Below, piece after piece: positions 61,190 to 64,000 of a stretch of DNA of 64,000 bases (position 1 is the stretch's first letter; each line of letters opens with the position of its first letter). The translations under genes and the position numbers were made by a program. The stretch lies in assembly GCF_041361345.1 (NCBI RefSeq), contig NZ_JBGKAD010000005.1, forward strand, positions 1 through 64,000, written 5' to 3'. The notes under the pieces are model-generated. The model was not told where the DNA came from, did no database searches, and worked only from the letters and a program-made list of their open reading frames with translations. The DNA comes from Halobaculum sp. MBLA0147 (GTDB lineage: Archaea; Halobacteriota; Halobacteria; Halobacteriales; Haloferacaceae).

Positions 61190-64000
61190 GTGGATCAAAA
61201 CACAACACCAAACGAGGGACGAATCACCAGCCCGGATACCGAGGCTGAGGCAGACGCAACGCCTCTCTCGGCGGGCGACGAAGCGAAGGTGAATCCGACC
61301 CACCACGACGCCATCGGCGCATCGATTCTCAACGACTCGCTCACCCGAGCGCGCGGACGACACCAGCCGTACTGCATCTCGGAGGAGCCCAAGCGCGAGT
61401 ACTACGTCTCGAACCTCGCCCCGACGCACGGGGTGAGCGACGGCGAGGAGTTCGTCTCGCAAATCAAGCCCAGCGCCATCACGCTGGACTTCCGCCCATC
61501 CGACCGCGAGGCGACGCTCGAACCGCTCAAAATCGAGTTCGACCTATACTACCCCAGCCACCCGACGTTCGAGGAGTACAAGACAATCCTCGCCCGCTCG
61601 CAACGCGCCGCCGCGCTCGAACGCGAGGCCGCCACTGGCGAGGACGCCGACGACATAGACGTGGCCGACCTCGACGAGACCGAACTGTATCGGCTCGACG
61701 AGGACTTCTACCGGCGCGTGGACGTGCGCATCGAGACTGAGCTCGACCTCTCCTCCCCACAAAACGAACGCGAGCGGCTGACCGAACGCATCGCGGACGA
61801 AATCGAGGCCGCGCTCGAAGCTGCCACAGGACACGCCGACCGCGAGGATGGCGTGATGGCCACCCGCGACACCGCAGACCCCGAGGAATGGGAGGGAGAC
61901 GACTTTGACCTCCACGACCTTGATGCGGACGAGTTCCAGACAGTCATCGACTCATTCAACGAGGTGCCGCCCGGCGACTTCGAATGGGCGGTCACGTTCG
62001 GTGTCGAGATTCGGGACACTGAGGTCTCACTCCGCCTGATGAATGAACCCGTCGGCGGGGAGGAAGACGAGGAGGGCGCGGACGAGCCGCACATCTTCAA
62101 CCCGAAAATCGCGACCGAGGCCGCAGTTGACCGCTACGAGTTCGACCTCGGCCCTGACGACTACCGCTTCGACCAGTTCATCTGGGCGAAGGGGCACAAC
62201 TGCTCGACAACCGTCGATGAACTCGACGCGGACGCCCAACGATTCCGCGTCGAAACCACCGCGACGCCCAGCGCACCCGTCTTCGAGTTCGAGTTCAACA
62301 ACGACCACGAAACCCGGTTCAAGGCGCTCGCAGGGGACGTGTCTGGTGTCTCCACCGTCGACGTGCTGGAGGACATCTCCGAGGGGATGGACGACTACCT
62401 CGGAGAGTGGCGCGGCTCGAAGAAGTCGGAGTTCATCCGTGAGTACGGCGAGGACTCCGACGAGTTCACGGAATTCATGGACGCCGCCGACAACTTCGAG
62501 GAGGAGGCCAATCGCTTCGACGCGGGCATCGAGGTACTTCGCAACGAGGACGACGTGCGGCGCGCGTTCCAGATGATGAACCGCGTGAACAACACCGTCC
62601 ACAACGTCAAGGCCGACGCCTTCGACGGCTGGCGGCTGTTCCAGTTGGTGTTCATCGTCTCGAACCTCTCAAGCATTGTCACCCGCGACCCTGACCCGCG
62701 CTTCGAGCAGTATGAGAGTCGATACGACGATATGGCCGAGGTATTATGGTTCCCCACCGGCGGTGGGAAGACGGAGGCGTACCTCGGGCTCGTGCTGTTC
62801 AACCTGTTCTTCGACCGGATGCGCGGGAAGGACAATGGGGTCACCGCTTGGATTCGGTTCCCGCTTCGCCTGCTCAGTCGCCAGCAGAAACAGCGATTTA
62901 TGGAGGCGATGATGGAGGCCGACGCCATCCGTCGGGCCCCCAAGGACGAGGGAGGACTCGGCGGAAGCGGACGACCGTTCTCGCTGGGCTACTTCGTCGG
63001 CTCGCGCGACTCCCCGAACGACATCGGGAAGAACAACCACCTCGACGAGGACTACCGCGCAAGCCAAGAGAAGCTCGAAGACGACTGTAAACACCTCGAC
63101 GAGTGCCCGCTCTGTGGAAGCGACGTGAACGTCCGGTACGACCAAAACGCCAACAGCGTCTACCATCACTGTACCGAGAGCAACCTCGACGACGACGAGA
63201 AGTGCGTTGGACGACTCCCCATCTACGTCACCGACCACGACATCTACCGCTACACGCCGAGCGTCCTGCTCGGGTCGCTCGACAAAATCGCGGTGATGGG
63301 GATGCAACCGCTGTTCGCCAACCTGCTTGGGAACTTCACCACGAAGTGCCCCGTTCACGGCATCGGCTACTCAGGGCGCTGTCCCGAGAAACACCTCTGC
63401 GAATACGAGGACGACTCCGAGGAGTTCATAGACATCAACCCCGGGACGCGCGACCCGGCACAGCGCGAGGAGACCGAGTACTTCGACCCAGTTCCGACGC
63501 TCCACCTCGTGGATGAGGTTCACCTGCTGAACGAGGAACTCGGCGCGTTCGCCAGCCACTACGAGACGATGTTCCTCACGCTGTGCCAGAAGCTGTTCGA
63601 CGTGACGCCGAAGGTGCTGACCTCGACGGCAACCATCGCGGAGTACGAACGCCAGATTCGCAACCTCTTTCAGATGGAGGCGACGCGCTTCCCCGAGGAG
63701 GGCCCCGAGCTCGGGGAAACGTTCTATGGCGAACTCTCCGAGAGCGAAGTCGAACGCGAGTACCACGGCCTCACGCCGAACAACCGAACCCACCTGTACG
63801 CCGTCCTTGATCTTGTAAAGCAGTACCACGAAGTCATCCGCGACTACTACGACGAGCAACCCGAGACGGTGGCAACGCGGGCAGGACTCGACCCGACGGA
63901 CATTGACGACATCGACGAAACGGTCGCGGGCGTGCTGGACGCCTACGAGACCTCGCTGGTGTACTTCACGAACAAGCGCGAGAAGGACACCTACCGGAAG
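61190..64000 (+). CDS. drmA: DrmA-like DISARM helicase (3' truncated by window)
   Basis: An open frame from GTG 61190 to the window end, 937 codons so far. The large acidic N-terminal region (1-510) is followed by a helicase core: Walker A 'FPTGGGKTEAYLGL' (K527), Walker B 'VDEVHLLNEE' (D775, E776), and 'LTSTATIAEYE'. Two cysteine clusters, 'CPLCGSDVNV' and 'CPVHGIGYSGRCPEKHLC', lie between them. The PTGGGKTEAY form is characteristic of DISARM DrmA. DrmB and DrmC would be expected beyond the window. Confidence 0.88.
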   Translation, partial: MDQNTTPNEGRITSPDTEAEADATPLSAGDEAKVNPTHHDAIGASILNDSLTRARGRHQPYCISEEPKREYYVSNLAPTHGVSDGEEFVSQIKPSAITLDFRPSDREATLEPLKIEFDLYYPSHPTFEEYKTILARSQRAAALEREAATGEDADDIDVADLDETELYRLDEDFYRRVDVRIETELDLSSPQNERERLTERIADEIEAALEAATGHADREDGVMATRDTADPEEWEGDDFDLHDLDADEFQTVIDSFNEVPPGDFEWAVTFGVEIRDTEVSLRLMNEPVGGEEDEEGADEPHIFNPKIATEAAVDRYEFDLGPDDYRFDQFIWAKGHNCSTTVDELDADAQRFRVETTATPSAPVFEFEFNNDHETRFKALAGDVSGVSTVDVLEDISEGMDDYLGEWRGSKKSEFIREYGEDSDEFTEFMDAADNFEEEANRFDAGIEVLRNEDDVRRAFQMMNRVNNTVHNVKADAFDGWRLFQLVFIVSNLSSIVTRDPDPRFEQYESRYDDMAEVLWFPTGGGKTEAYLGLVLFNLFFDRMRGKDNGVTAWIRFPLRLLSRQQKQRFMEAMMEADAIRRAPKDEGGLGGSGRPFSLGYFVGSRDSPNDIGKNNHLDEDYRASQEKLEDDCKHLDECPLCGSDVNVRYDQNANSVYHHCTESNLDDDEKCVGRLPIYVTDHDIYRYTPSVLLGSLDKIAVMGMQPLFANLLGNFTTKCPVHGIGYSGRCPEKHLCEYEDDSEEFIDINPGTRDPAQREETEYFDPVPTLHLVDEVHLLNEELGAFASHYETMFLTLCQKLFDVTPKVLTSTATIAEYERQIRNLFQMEATRFPEEGPELGETFYGELSESEVEREYHGLTPNNRTHLYAVLDLVKQYHEVIRDYYDEQPETVATRAGLDPTDIDDIDETVAGVLDAYETSLVYFTNKREKDTYRK

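Noticed and set aside
1-64000. CRISPR arrays or replication origins
   Set aside because: No regularly spaced repeats with unique spacers and no orc1/cdc6 gene or origin-type repeat cluster was seen.

Overview
The window is haloarchaeal (class Halobacteria). Predicted proteins are strongly acidic, there are many bacterio-opsin-activator-type (HTH_10/Bat) regulators, Tat lipoprotein signals, leaderless-looking or GTG/ATGA-coupled starts, and several domain families (DUF6176-like, DUF5518-like, DUF6788-like, phiH1-repressor-like) that I associate with haloarchaea. The genus cannot be fixed from the sequence alone. No rRNA, complete tRNA, CRISPR array or replication gene was seen.

Layout. 1-4.7 kb: a hypothetical protein, two Bat-type regulators and a small membrane/YbjQ operon. 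4.8-11 kb: a complete oligopeptide/dipeptide ABC importer (lipoprotein, two permeases, two ATPases) facing a DUF1028 protein. 12-16.4 kb: cupin, winged-helix regulator, RND exporter. 16.6-19.5 kb: a DtxR-type metal regulator, then feoA-feoB plus a 51-residue zinc-ribbon gene behind a perfect DtxR-like palindrome. 20-28 kb: a sulfur-trafficking cluster (rhodanese/persulfide-dioxygenase fusion, TauE, DsrE-like, TusA, two YeeE halves, YgaP-like, TrmB-like regulator, class V aminotransferase). 28-48 kb: ZIP transporter, ferritin-like protein, cytochrome bd (cydAB plus a small membrane protein), thioredoxin, thioredoxin-reductase-like enzyme, Bat-type regulator broken by a stop codon, sulfurtransferase, heme-copper oxidase subunit I and a MacB-type ABC pair. 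47.5-51.4 kb: sensory block with a soluble PAS chemoreceptor and an htrII-sopII-like pair whose opsin lacks the retinal-binding lysine. 51.5-53.4 kb: protease remnant, msrA and an AhpD-like protein. 53.5 kb to the end: an accessory island with plasmid/provirus-type genes, inverted TGTTGGTTAG repeats, a tRNA T-arm-like fragment and the start of a DISARM class 2-like defence locus (C5 methyltransferase, frameshifted drmE, drmA running off the window).

How the parts fit. The 31-43 kb genes look like one redox/respiration regulon: a palindrome TTGGC-N4-GCCAA, or a one-mismatch form, lies in front of the ferritin-like gene, a small membrane protein gene, cydA, the broken regulator and coxA. A second motif, GTATTGTAC, marks the promoters of trxA, the reductase-like gene and two others. 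DtxR-like sites link feoAB and the ZIP transporter to metal control.

The most unusual items are the lysine-less sensory opsin coupled to a transducer, the TTGGC-N4-GCCAA regulon, the A8 frameshift in drmE, and the repeat-flanked cassettes at 53.6-55.7 kb. All calls come from reading the sequence; no database search was run.
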